This document shows positions 31,757 to 39,341 of a stretch of 64,000 nucleotides of DNA, piece by piece; the stretch's first letter is position 1; every line of letters starts with the position of its first letter. A program made the translations under genes and the position numbers. Source of the DNA: Winogradskya humida (GTDB taxonomy: Bacteria; Actinomycetota; Actinomycetes; Mycobacteriales; Micromonosporaceae). The notes beneath the pieces were generated by a model. That model was not told the origin of the DNA and did no database searches. It saw only the letters and a program-made list of their open reading frames with translations. The DNA lies in contig NZ_BOMN01000087.1 in assembly GCF_016862215.1 (NCBI RefSeq), forward strand, positions 1-64,000. The letters are read 5' to 3'.

Positions 31757-32891
31757 GTACCCCGTCGTCGTGGCGGCACGGCGCACCCCGATCGCCGCGT
31801 CCGGTGGCGCTCTCGCCGGCCTCGGCGCGGCCGAACTCGCCGTCCCGGTCGTGCGGGCCTGCGTCGAGGATGCCTCCCGGGCGACAGGCTCGTCCGGTCC
31901 GGTCGGGGACGTGGTGCTGGGCAACTGCATGGGCCCGGGTGGCAACCTCGCCCGGGTCGCCGCGCTGGGAGCGGGGCTGGGGTACGCCGTGCCGGGGATG
32001 ACCGTCGACCGGCAGTGCGGCAGCGGCCTGGCCGCGATCATCAGCGCCGCGGAGGCGATCCGCGCCGGCGACACCCGGTTGCGCGTGGCCGGCGGCGTGG
32101 AGAGCTGCTCCACCGCACCCACCCGGGCGATCGACGGCGTGGTCTACCGCCGGGCACCGTTCACGCCCGCGGGACATCCCGACCCCGACATGGTCCGCGC
32201 CGCCCAGGATCTCGCCGTCCACGACGGGATCAGCCGCGACCAACAGGACTCGTACGCCGCCCGCAGCCACCGCCTGGCATTGCGTGCCCAGGAGTCCGGC
32301 GAGTACGACGCTGAACTCGTACCCCTCAACGGTTTCACCACCGACACCAACCCGCGTCGGCGGCTGCCCGCGATGCTGAAGCGTTTCCCGGTGCTGTTCC
32401 CGGACGGCGGCACGCTCACGGCCGGCAACTCGTGCCGCGACAGCGACGGCGCAGCGGCCGTCGCCATCGTCGCGCAGGGCATGCGGGGGAGCGCACCGGG
32501 TCTCGCCGTGCGCGCCACCGTGACCGTGGGCTGCGATCCGGCGCTGCCCGGCCTCGGCGCAGCCGTCGCGGTGCGCAACCTGTTGGCACGTAATGGAATC
32601 AGCCTCGCGGACATCGCCGCGATCGAGATCGTGGAGGCGTTCGCCGCGCAGACCCTGGCATCACTCACCAGGCTGGGCCTCGCGGACGGCGACGACATCG
32701 ACGACCGGGTGTGCGCGGGCGGCGGCGCACTCGCCCTGGGTCACCCGTGGGGTGCGAGCGCGGCCGTGATTGTGGTGCGGCTGTTCACCCGGCTGGTACG
32801 CGCGGGCGCACCGGCCGGCACTCTGGGCCTCGCCACCGCAGCGGTCGGCGGGGGACTCGGTGTGGCAGCCCTGTTCGAGGTCGTCCGCTGA
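31749..32891 (+). CDS. Thiolase (acetyl-CoA C-acyltransferase family) in the biotin operon
   Basis: The 380-residue thiolase has the nucleophilic Cys in MTVDRQCGSGLAAIISAAEA, the substrate loop, EIVEAFAAQTLA with the catalytic His/Asn region, and the second active Cys in CAGGGALALGHPWGASAAV. It condenses or cleaves acyl-CoA units. I chose the TTG at 31749, giving MSEYPVVVAARRTPI, which matches the normal N-terminus of the family; GTG at 31719 or ATG at 31704 are alternatives with extra, unlike residues. It overlaps the acyl-CoA ligase end by 8 bases and the bioM start by one. With the ligase it could form a small beta-oxidation-like pair acting on an imported or salvaged acid. Confidence 0.87.
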   Translation: MSEYPVVVAARRTPIAASGGALAGLGAAELAVPVVRACVEDASRATGSSGPVGDVVLGNCMGPGGNLARVAALGAGLGYAVPGMTVDRQCGSGLAAIISAAEAIRAGDTRLRVAGGVESCSTAPTRAIDGVVYRRAPFTPAGHPDPDMVRAAQDLAVHDGISRDQQDSYAARSHRLALRAQESGEYDAELVPLNGFTTDTNPRRRLPAMLKRFPVLFPDGGTLTAGNSCRDSDGAAAVAIVAQGMRGSAPGLAVRATVTVGCDPALPGLGAAVAVRNLLARNGISLADIAAIEIVEAFAAQTLASLTRLGLADGDDIDDRVCAGGGALALGHPWGASAAVIVVRLFTRLVRAGAPAGTLGLATAAVGGGLGVAALFEVVR

Positions 32892-33586
32892 TGAGCGATC
32901 ACGTCATCGGGTTCGAGCACGTCTCGGTGCGTTTTGCCCGGCACACCGCGCTGCGGGACGTTTCGGTGCGACTGGAGCAGCGGCGGATCGCGGTCATCGG
33001 GTCCAACGGTTCCGGGAAGTCGACTTTCGCCCGTACGCTCAACGGTCTGATCGTCGCCTCTGAGGGCGAGATCCGCGTCCACGGCATCGATCCGGCCCGC
33101 GAGCCCAAGCAGGTGCGGCAGCGGGTCGGTTTCATCTTCAGCAACCCGGACACCCAGATCATCATGCCGACCGTCGCCGAGGACGTCGCCTTCTCCCTGC
33201 GCCGGCGCGGGCTGCCCCGTGCGGAGATCCGCGACCGGGTCACCGCGGCGCTGAACGACTTCGGCCTCGCCGCGGAGGCCGACTCCCCGGTGCACGAGCT
33301 GTCGAGCGGCCAGAAACAGCTGCTGGCCCTGTGCGCGGTGCTCATCGGCGAGCCGGGCCTGGTCGTCGCCGACGAGCCCACCGCATACCTGGATGCCGCC
33401 AACAGCCGCCGGATCGCGGGTTTCCTGCTCGACCGGATGCCGCAGCAGCTGGTCCTGATCACCCATGATCTACGGCTCGCCGCGCGCTGTGACATCGCGC
33501 TGCGATTCGAGGGCGGCCGGCTGTCCGATCAGGGCGAACCCGGACCGGTCATCGCGCGGTACGAGGAAGACCAGGAACAGCCATGA
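32891..33586 (+). CDS. bioM: Biotin ECF transporter ATP-binding component
   Basis: The 231-residue ATPase powers biotin uptake with BioN and BioY. It has Walker A GSNGSGKST (residues 37-45), the ECF-type Q-loop FIFSNPDTQIIMPTVAEDVA, the signature LSSGQKQLLAL, Walker B GLVVADEPTAYLD and the H-loop LITHDLRLA. The NPDxQ pattern is characteristic of EcfA/CbiO/BioM proteins. The ATG at 32891 overlaps the thiolase stop by one base; its stop overlaps the bioN start by four. Confidence 0.93.
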   Translation: MSDHVIGFEHVSVRFARHTALRDVSVRLEQRRIAVIGSNGSGKSTFARTLNGLIVASEGEIRVHGIDPAREPKQVRQRVGFIFSNPDTQIIMPTVAEDVAFSLRRRGLPRAEIRDRVTAALNDFGLAAEADSPVHELSSGQKQLLALCAVLIGEPGLVVADEPTAYLDAANSRRIAGFLLDRMPQQLVLITHDLRLAARCDIALRFEGGRLSDQGEPGPVIARYEEDQEQP

Positions 33587-34179
33587 TCTCGCTCTACCGT
33601 CCCGGGACCAGTCTGCTGCACCGCATGCCCGCCGGGCCGAAGCTGGTCGTCGTGGCGGGCCTGGCAACGGCGATCTCCCTGCTTCCGGCGAACCCGCTGC
33701 TGCTGGCCGCTGTTCTCGTGGCTGTTGCCGGCTGCTACTTGCTGGCCGGCACCGGGATTGCCGAGGCCGGCCGGCAACTGTGGCGGCTGCGCTGGGTGCT
33801 GCTCGTCGTGTCGCTGAGCCAGGTGTTCTTCCTGCCCGTGCTCGCCGTAGCCGCCAACGTCATCCGGGTCGGCGCGGTGGTGCTGGTGGCAAACCTGATC
33901 ACTCTGACCACTCGTACGGACAGGCTCATCGACGCCTTGGAACGCGCCCTGCGTCCACTGCGCAAACTCGGCGTCAACTCGGACCGGGTGGCCCTCATGT
34001 TGTCGATGACGATCACCACCATCCCCGTCATCGCCGGCTTCGCCGCCCGGATCCGCGAGGCCCAGCGCGCCCGGGGCGTGACGGTCTCCCCGTTCGCGGC
34101 CGTCGTACCCCTGCTCGTCATGGCCCTCAAGCACGCCGACGACCTGGCCGACGCCCTGGTCGCCCGTGGCGCCGACTGA
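33583..34179 (+). CDS. bioN: Biotin ECF transporter transmembrane (T) component
   Basis: BioN couples the ATPase to BioY in the membrane. The 198-residue protein has five or so hydrophobic helices and the two coupling motifs of EcfT proteins, Ala-Arg-Gly in REAQRARGV and Ala-Arg-Gly in ADALVARGAD at the end. It begins MISLYRPGTSLLHRMPAGPK, typical of the group. It is the last gene of the bioY operon; a 12-base-pair hairpin follows 31 bases after its stop. Confidence 0.93.
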   Translation: MISLYRPGTSLLHRMPAGPKLVVVAGLATAISLLPANPLLLAAVLVAVAGCYLLAGTGIAEAGRQLWRLRWVLLVVSLSQVFFLPVLAVAANVIRVGAVVLVANLITLTTRTDRLIDALERALRPLRKLGVNSDRVALMLSMTITTIPVIAGFAARIREAQRARGVTVSPFAAVVPLLVMALKHADDLADALVARGAD

Positions 34180-34210
34180 CCGCCCGCCGGGCAGCATCAG
34201 CCGGATCCCG

Positions 34211-34240
34211 CGGCCGGCCCGGGCTTCACCGGGCCGGCCG
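34211..34240. terminator. Bidirectional terminator hairpin between bioN and the xylanase
   Basis: CGGCCGGCCCGG and CCGGGCCGGCCG form a perfect 12-base-pair stem with the loop GCTTCA. It lies between convergent genes, 31 bases after bioN and 15 bases after the xylanase stop, so it can end both transcripts. Confidence 0.75.
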
Positions 34241-34254
34241 ACCGACGTGGACGG

Positions 34255-35631
34255 TCAGGACGCCCGGCAGGTGGGCGTTGCCGACGGCCCGCTGCCGGTG
34301 CCCTGGAAGCCGAACTCGGTGGAGCCGCCGGCCGGGATCTGGCCGTTGTAGGACACGTTGGCGAAGCCCACCGTCCCGCTCGTCCCGGTGCTGGTGGCGT
34401 TCCACGCGTTCGTCACCGCGCCACCGGCCGGCAGGTTCACCGTGACCGCCCAGCCGTTCACCGCCGCGGATCCGGCGGTGACCTTCACGGTCGCGGTGTA
34501 GCCGCCGCTCCACGAGTTCAGCGTCACCGATGCGCTGCAGGCGCCCGCTGAAGGCGGGGTGGTCGGGCTCGAGGTGGGCGGTGAGGTCGGGCCGGACGTG
34601 GGCGGAACGGTCGGGCCACCGGCGTTGAGGGCGTTCAGGACCGAGGTGTACGCGGCCTTCTTGTTACCGGAGTTGTCGAACAGCAGCGGGTTCTCACCCG
34701 TACGCCATGAATCGCTGTCCCGGATGCCCCACACCGTGATGCCGGTGCAGCGCGTGACCGCCATGCAGGCCCTGGTGACGCTGCTGTAGATGGAGGCTTG
34801 GTTGCCGCCCTGGGCGACGTCGAGCTCGGTGATCTGCACGTCGACGCCCAGATCGGCGAAGCGCTGCAGGTTGGCCTGGTAGTCGCCGGGGATGCCGGTG
34901 CCCAGGTGGGACTGGAAGCCGACGCAGTCGATGGGGACGCCGCGGGACTTGAAGTCGCGGACCATGGTGTAGACGCCGGTGGATTTCGCGTTGACGCCGT
35001 CGGTGTTGTAGTCGTTGTAGCAGAGTTTGGCGTTCGGGTCGGCCGTGTGCGCGGCCCGGAACGCTGCCTCGATCCAGTCGTTGCCGGTGCGCTGCAGGTT
35101 GGAGTCGCGGCGGCCACCGCCACCGCCGTCGGCGAACGCCTCGTTGACGACGTCCCAGGCGTAGATCTTGCCCTTGTAGTGGGTGGCGACCTGGGTCACG
35201 TGGTTGATCGCCGCGCTGCGCAGGGCACTCCCGGACAGCGACTGGGCCCAGGACGGTTGCTGGGCGTGCCAGAGCAGGGCGTGGCCGCGTACCTTGGAGC
35301 CGTTCGAGAGGCCCTGGTTGAGGATGCGGTCGCCGTTGGTGTACGTGAACCGGCCCTGCGACGGCTCGGTGGCGTCCCACTTCATCTCGTTCTCGGGGGT
35401 GACCGCGTTGAACTCGCGGGTGAGGATGCCGGTGTAGGTCGAGTCGCCGAGTTTGCCGGCGGCGATGGCCGCACCGAAGTAGCGCCCGCTCTGCGCGGCG
35501 GAGGCGCCCAGCGTGCTGGCCGCTTCGGCGGTGCCGGCGACGGCGACGCTCGCGGCCAGGACGACAGCCGCACCCGCTGCCGAGAGCAGCAGGGAGCGCC
35601 GGCGTCGGAGGATCGATCTGGGGTTCATCAC
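34255..35631 (-). CDS. Secreted endo-1,4-beta-xylanase, GH10 with C-terminal CBM2
   Basis: The enzyme cuts the beta-1,4-xylan backbone outside the cell. The 458-residue precursor has a signal peptide (about residues 1-38, Arg-rich start, hydrophobic core, ending AEAAS). The GH10 barrel (about 40-338) has acid/base Glu164 in WDVVNEAFAD and nucleophile Glu269 in QITELDVAQ, and also TPENEMKWD and GHALLWH. A Pro/Thr/Ser linker (340-362) leads to a family 2 carbohydrate-binding module (364-458) ending in a Cys. The ATG at 35631 follows AAAGG. A CebR/CelR-type operator lies about 130 bases upstream. It is divergent from the sigma-AbfB gene. Confidence 0.97.
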   Translation of the reverse strand: MMNPRSILRRRRSLLLSAAGAAVVLAASVAVAGTAEAASTLGASAAQSGRYFGAAIAAGKLGDSTYTGILTREFNAVTPENEMKWDATEPSQGRFTYTNGDRILNQGLSNGSKVRGHALLWHAQQPSWAQSLSGSALRSAAINHVTQVATHYKGKIYAWDVVNEAFADGGGGGRRDSNLQRTGNDWIEAAFRAAHTADPNAKLCYNDYNTDGVNAKSTGVYTMVRDFKSRGVPIDCVGFQSHLGTGIPGDYQANLQRFADLGVDVQITELDVAQGGNQASIYSSVTRACMAVTRCTGITVWGIRDSDSWRTGENPLLFDNSGNKKAAYTSVLNALNAGGPTVPPTSGPTSPPTSSPTTPPSAGACSASVTLNSWSGGYTATVKVTAGSAAVNGWAVTVNLPAGGAVTNAWNATSTGTSGTVGFANVSYNGQIPAGGSTEFGFQGTGSGPSATPTCRAS

Positions 35632-36110
35632 GGAAGCCTTTCCGAGGGGACTTTTCTGGGCATGGTTGCTCCAGCAGAAGGGGGAGGGGAATTCCGGCGC
35701 GGTATTCGCGTGCGGCGTCGGCGTGATCTGAACGGTGAAGTCGCTGTGGGCCGATCTTTATGGGAGCGCTTCCATCCAGGATCACCTATATTGCCAGAGT
35801 GTTACGGCTGGCATCAAGTGCTGTCGCGATGATTTGTTGAACTCGGCTTTGAGCTGGGAGAACTTCGCTTCGTGACAAATGGGTGCCGGTCATCGGCGTT
35901 CGCTCCGAGCCGTGCGTAACACAAATCGAAGCAGCGTCTCCTGAATTATTTCCGGTACTGGTGGGCAGAATGTCGCACGGTCTGCGGAGGGTATTTGAAA
36001 GCCGATCTTCTGCCGTTTCGATCCCAGGGGTGGCCAGCTATTGTTTCGGGCTTGTGGCTATAGGATCTCCACTTATCGATCGACCACCATCGGATGGCAC
36101 GGAGGCCTGG
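35632..36110. other. Divergent promoter region of xylanase and sigma-AbfB genes
   Basis: These 479 bases hold no gene; they are less GC-rich than the surroundings. They contain the CebR-like operator at 35761-35774, CGTAAC on the xylanase strand (35806-35801), CGTAAC followed 14 bases later by CGTC on the sigma strand (35915-35938), and the GGAGG ribosome-binding site at 36101-36105 before the sigma start. An ATG-initiated frame from 35883 continues into the sigma gene but has no ribosome-binding site. Confidence 0.6.
35761..35774. promoter_or_regulatory. CebR/CelR-type operator before the xylanase
   Basis: TGGGAGCGCTTCCA differs by one base from TGGGAGCGCTCCCA, the operator of the LacI-family cellobiose repressors CebR/CelR of Streptomyces and Thermobifida. 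It is 130-143 bases upstream of the xylanase ATG. No such repressor gene is in the window. Confidence 0.6.
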
Positions 36111-37697
36111 ATGTCGGTATATGGCGGCAGAGCCGGGGGCCGTGCCCACCAGGGAGGCGCAGGACGGCACGACGCCGTAACAGAAAACGGCCCGGAGCTG
36201 ACCGATCTGGTGACTGCCGCCCGGGACGGCGACCGGCGTGCCGCCGAGGAGTTGATCACGGCCCATCTTCCGCTGCTCTACCGGATCGTCGGCCGGGCGC
36301 TGGACGGGCACGCCGACGTCGACGACGTCGTCCAGGAGACGGTTCTGCGAGCCCATCGTGATCTGACGACGCTCCGCTCGGCGGAAAGTTTCCGATCCTG
36401 GCTGGTGGCCATCGCCACCCACCAGATCAGCAGCCGGCTCCGGTCATGGCAGCAGGAGCGCGGCCGGTCGGCAACCCTCGACGACGCAGCGGAGATTCCC
36501 GATCCGGATGCGGAGTTCGCCGACGTCACCCTGCTGCGGCTGAACCTTTCCGAACAGCGTAAACAGGTCGTGGAGGCCGCCCGCTGGCTGGATCCCGACG
36601 ACCGCGAGCTGGCCGCGCTGTGGTGGCGCGAGGTGGCCGGCGACCTCACCCGGGCGGAACTGGTCGCCGCGACGGGAGTCGGCGCGGCGCATGCCCGCGT
36701 CCGCATCCAGCGCATGCGCGGCCAACTGGAGCTGAGCCGTTTCCTGGTCGCCGCTCTCGACGCCGAACCACGCTGCCAGGACCTGGACGCGCTCACCGAC
36801 GGATGGAACGGCGCGCCCGGCCCGAGATGGCGTAAACGCTTCGCCCGTCACCTGCGCACCTGCGACGTGTGCGGTGGGGCTCGGGCCGGATTCGTACCGT
36901 TGGAGCGTCTGGTGCTCGGCGCCTCCCTGGTGCCGCTCCCGTCCACCGCCGGCGCACTCGCCGCGGCAGGCGCGCTCGGAGGAGGCGCCGCTGCCGGGGC
37001 CGCAGCCTCCGGGACGGGGACCTCGCTGGGTGCCGGCGCCGCAGGCTGGCTGGGGCAGGCCCTCGGGGTGAAGGCGGTGGCCGCCGTCCTGGCGGGGCTG
37101 ACCGTATCCGGCGGCGCCTATCTCGTTCTTTCCGACCGGCCCGCGCCCGAGGCCGGCGCCGTCGCGCCGCTGCGAACGTCCTCCGCTGCCGAGCTCCCGA
37201 GGACCGAGCCTGCCGCACCCACGCGGCAATCCACGCCCACGCCCTCAGCCGCTGCCCCGGCGGTGCGGGCCTCACCCAGCACGACCGTTCTCGTCCCGCC
37301 CGGGCCCGTGGTGATCCGGCCGGCCGGTCAGCCGGGCGCGGCGGTGACGCTGAGCGGCGACTACCTGGTCACGGCGGCCGGAGCTTCCGGAGAAGTCGTG
37401 ACCGCCGGCCCGGGAATCGCCGATCGGTCCTGTGTCTCGTTCCGCGACACCGGCGGCCGGTACCTCAGGCATGCCTCCTTCCGGATCATGCTGAGCGCGG
37501 AGGAGGACCGGGAACTGTTCCGCATGGACGCCACCTTCTGCCCCCAGAAGGGTGCCGCCGCCGGCACGGTCCGGTTCAGATCGTTCAACTACCCGGACCG
37601 GTTCATCCGGGTGGTCGCGGGACAACTGCGGCTCGATCCGGCGGAGACCACCGCTGCGTACGTCGCGGCATCTACCTTCACCGTGAGCAGTCGATAG
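36111..37697 (+). CDS. ECF sigma factor fused to zinc-finger/membrane segment and AbfB (CBM42) domain
   Basis: This 528-residue protein joins a transcription factor to a sugar-binding domain. Residues about 31-110 are sigma region 2 (VDDVVQETVLRAHRDLTTL, then ESFRSWLVAIATHQ) and about 147-205 are region 4. Next comes a His-x3-Cys-x2-Cys motif (His247, Cys251, Cys254) like the zinc-binding anti-sigma domain. An Ala/Gly-rich stretch leads to one membrane helix at 320-341, a Pro/Thr/Ala linker (345-400), and an AbfB-type domain at about 437-528 (SFRDTGGRYLRHASFR, LFRMDATFCP, VRFRSFNYPDRFIRV). AbfB/CBM42 modules bind arabinose side chains of arabinoxylan. The predicted arrangement puts sigma inside and AbfB outside. 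The ATG at 36111 has GGAGG five bases upstream. ECF groups with fused membrane extensions are known; regulation by arabinan is inference. Confidence 0.88.
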   Translation: MSVYGGRAGGRAHQGGAGRHDAVTENGPELTDLVTAARDGDRRAAEELITAHLPLLYRIVGRALDGHADVDDVVQETVLRAHRDLTTLRSAESFRSWLVAIATHQISSRLRSWQQERGRSATLDDAAEIPDPDAEFADVTLLRLNLSEQRKQVVEAARWLDPDDRELAALWWREVAGDLTRAELVAATGVGAAHARVRIQRMRGQLELSRFLVAALDAEPRCQDLDALTDGWNGAPGPRWRKRFARHLRTCDVCGGARAGFVPLERLVLGASLVPLPSTAGALAAAGALGGGAAAGAAASGTGTSLGAGAAGWLGQALGVKAVAAVLAGLTVSGGAYLVLSDRPAPEAGAVAPLRTSSAAELPRTEPAAPTRQSTPTPSAAAPAVRASPSTTVLVPPGPVVIRPAGQPGAAVTLSGDYLVTAAGASGEVVTAGPGIADRSCVSFRDTGGRYLRHASFRIMLSAEEDRELFRMDATFCPQKGAAAGTVRFRSFNYPDRFIRVVAGQLRLDPAETTAAYVAASTFTVSSR

Positions 37698-37788
37698 TGC
37701 GTCCGGGCAAAATGCTCAGTTCCTGCTGCGTACAGGCAACGCCGTGATACAAAGATCCGCCCATGAACGAGCCGATGGCAGGGGAACG

Positions 37789-38667
37789 GTGTCCCGGAGC
37801 GCGCTGATCGTCTGTGAGAGCCTGGTGCGGATCTATCAGACCGGCTCGATCGAGGTGCAGGCATTGCAGGGCCTCGACCTGGTCGTGGACAGCGGCGAGA
37901 TGGTCGCCGTGGTGGGTGCGTCCGGGTCCGGTAAGTCGACGCTGCTGTCGATCCTGGCCGGGATCGACGCACCGACCGCAGGCAAGGCCCGGGTCGAGGA
38001 GTGGGATCTGCTGGCCATGTCCCGCGCGGACCGGGTCCGGTACCGGCGGCACATGGTCGGGTTCGTGCGTCAGCAGACCTCGAGCAACCTCGTGCCGTAC
38101 CTGACCTCCCGGCAGGTTATCGACCTGCCCATGGTGGCCGCCCGCAGACCGGTGAAGGAACGCCGTGAACGCGCGGACGAACTGCTCGCGGCGCTGGGGG
38201 TCACCGACTGCGCGGACCGCAAGCCCGGCCAGATGTCCGGCGGCCAGCAGCAGCGGGTCGCGATCGCGGTCGCGCTGGCGAACGAACCGCGGGTGCTGTT
38301 CGCCGACGAGCCGACCGGTGAGCTGGACACCGCCACCTCGACCGAGGTCTTCGGGGCGCTCCGGGAGGTCAACCGGCAGTTCGGCGTGACCGTCGTCATC
38401 GTCACCCATGATCAGGCGGTGAGCGGCCAGGTCGAGCGGACCGTGGCGATCCGCGACGGCCGGACCAGCAGTGAGGTGCTGCGGCGCACGGCCACGAACG
38501 AGGACGGGGACACCCACGTGATCGCCGAGGAGTACGCGGTGATGGACCGGGCGGGCCGGGTGCAGATACCGCGTGAGTACAGGGAGACCCTCGAGCTGTC
38601 GAACCGGGTGCGGCTCGCTCTGGAGACCGGGCACGTCGAGATCCACCCCGACAGGTCCGGCCGGTGA
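37789..38667 (+). CDS. ABC transporter ATPase with AbrB-like C-terminal tail
   Basis: The 292-residue ATPase is of the LolD/MacB type: Walker A GASGSGKST, the Q-loop HMVGFVRQQTSSNLVPYLT, signature MSGGQQQRVAIAVA, Walker B VLFADEPTGELD and H-loop VTHDQAV. After the ATPase fold (ends about residue 235) it has a tail with MDRAGRVQIPREYRETLELS, which resembles a SpoVT/AbrB hairpin. Such tails recur in actinobacterial ABC ATPases and may mediate pairing. The GTG at 37789 is preferred because AGGGGA lies just before it; an ATG at 37744 is possible. It begins a four-gene operon with 4-base overlaps, 91 bases after the sigma-AbfB gene. Confidence 0.88.
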   Translation: MSRSALIVCESLVRIYQTGSIEVQALQGLDLVVDSGEMVAVVGASGSGKSTLLSILAGIDAPTAGKARVEEWDLLAMSRADRVRYRRHMVGFVRQQTSSNLVPYLTSRQVIDLPMVAARRPVKERRERADELLAALGVTDCADRKPGQMSGGQQQRVAIAVALANEPRVLFADEPTGELDTATSTEVFGALREVNRQFGVTVVIVTHDQAVSGQVERTVAIRDGRTSSEVLRRTATNEDGDTHVIAEEYAVMDRAGRVQIPREYRETLELSNRVRLALETGHVEIHPDRSGR

Positions 38668-39341
38668 TCGCGCCGCTGGTTACCGTACGGGGCATCAGCC
38701 GGACCTTCGGCGCCGGACCGACCGCCGTGCATGCCCTGCGTGATGTCTCCTTCGACGTCGAGGCGGGGCGCATGGTGGCGCTCGTGGGTCGTTCGGGCTC
38801 GGGTAAGACCACGCTGCTCAACGTGATCGGCGGACTGGACCGCCCGGACGCCGGAAGTGTGCTGATCGACGGCGAGGAGATCACCGGCCTGGACGAGGAC
38901 GGCCTGTCCCAGCTGCGGCGCGACAAGGTGTCGTACGTGTTCCAGACCTTCGGCCTGATCCCGGTGCTGTCCGCGGCGGAGAACGTCGGCGCGCCGCTGC
39001 GGCTGGCCCGCACCCCGGCCGCCGAGCGTGAGCAACGGGTACGGCTGCTGCTCGACCTGGTCGGGCTCGCCGAGCACGCCGAGCAGCGCCCCGGTGAGCT
39101 CTCCGGCGGGCAGCAGCAGCGGGTGGCGATCGCCCGTGCCCTGGCGGCCTCGCCCCGGCTGCTGATCGCCGACGAGCCGACAGGGCAACTCGACGCGGAC
39201 ACCGGCCGATCGGTGATGGCGCTGCTGCGCGGTGTGGTCGAGTCTGAAGGCGTGACCGTGCTGGTGTCCACGCACGACCCGGTGATGATGGCGCTCGCGG
39301 ATCGGGTGGTCCGGATCGGCGACGGGCGTCTCGAGCAATGA
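38664..39341 (+). CDS. ABC transporter ATPase (MacB/LolD type)
   Basis: The 225-residue ATPase has Walker A GRSGSGKTT, the Q-loop VSYVFQTFGLIPVLSAAENV, signature LSGGQQQRVAIARAL, Walker B LLIADEPTGQLD and H-loop VSTHDPVMM. It starts with GTG in a GTGA overlap with the first ATPase and ends in an ATGA overlap with the first large permease. Two different ATPases beside two different FtsX-like permeases suggest a heteromeric complex. Confidence 0.92.
   Translation: MIAPLVTVRGISRTFGAGPTAVHALRDVSFDVEAGRMVALVGRSGSGKTTLLNVIGGLDRPDAGSVLIDGEEITGLDEDGLSQLRRDKVSYVFQTFGLIPVLSAAENVGAPLRLARTPAAEREQRVRLLLDLVGLAEHAEQRPGELSGGQQQRVAIARALAASPRLLIADEPTGQLDADTGRSVMALLRGVVESEGVTVLVSTHDPVMMALADRVVRIGDGRLEQ

Noticed and set aside
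35883..36110. N-terminal extension of the sigma-AbfB protein
   Set aside because: No ribosome-binding site at 35883 and no recognisable domain; the ATG at 36111 has GGAGG and fits sigma factor N-termini.
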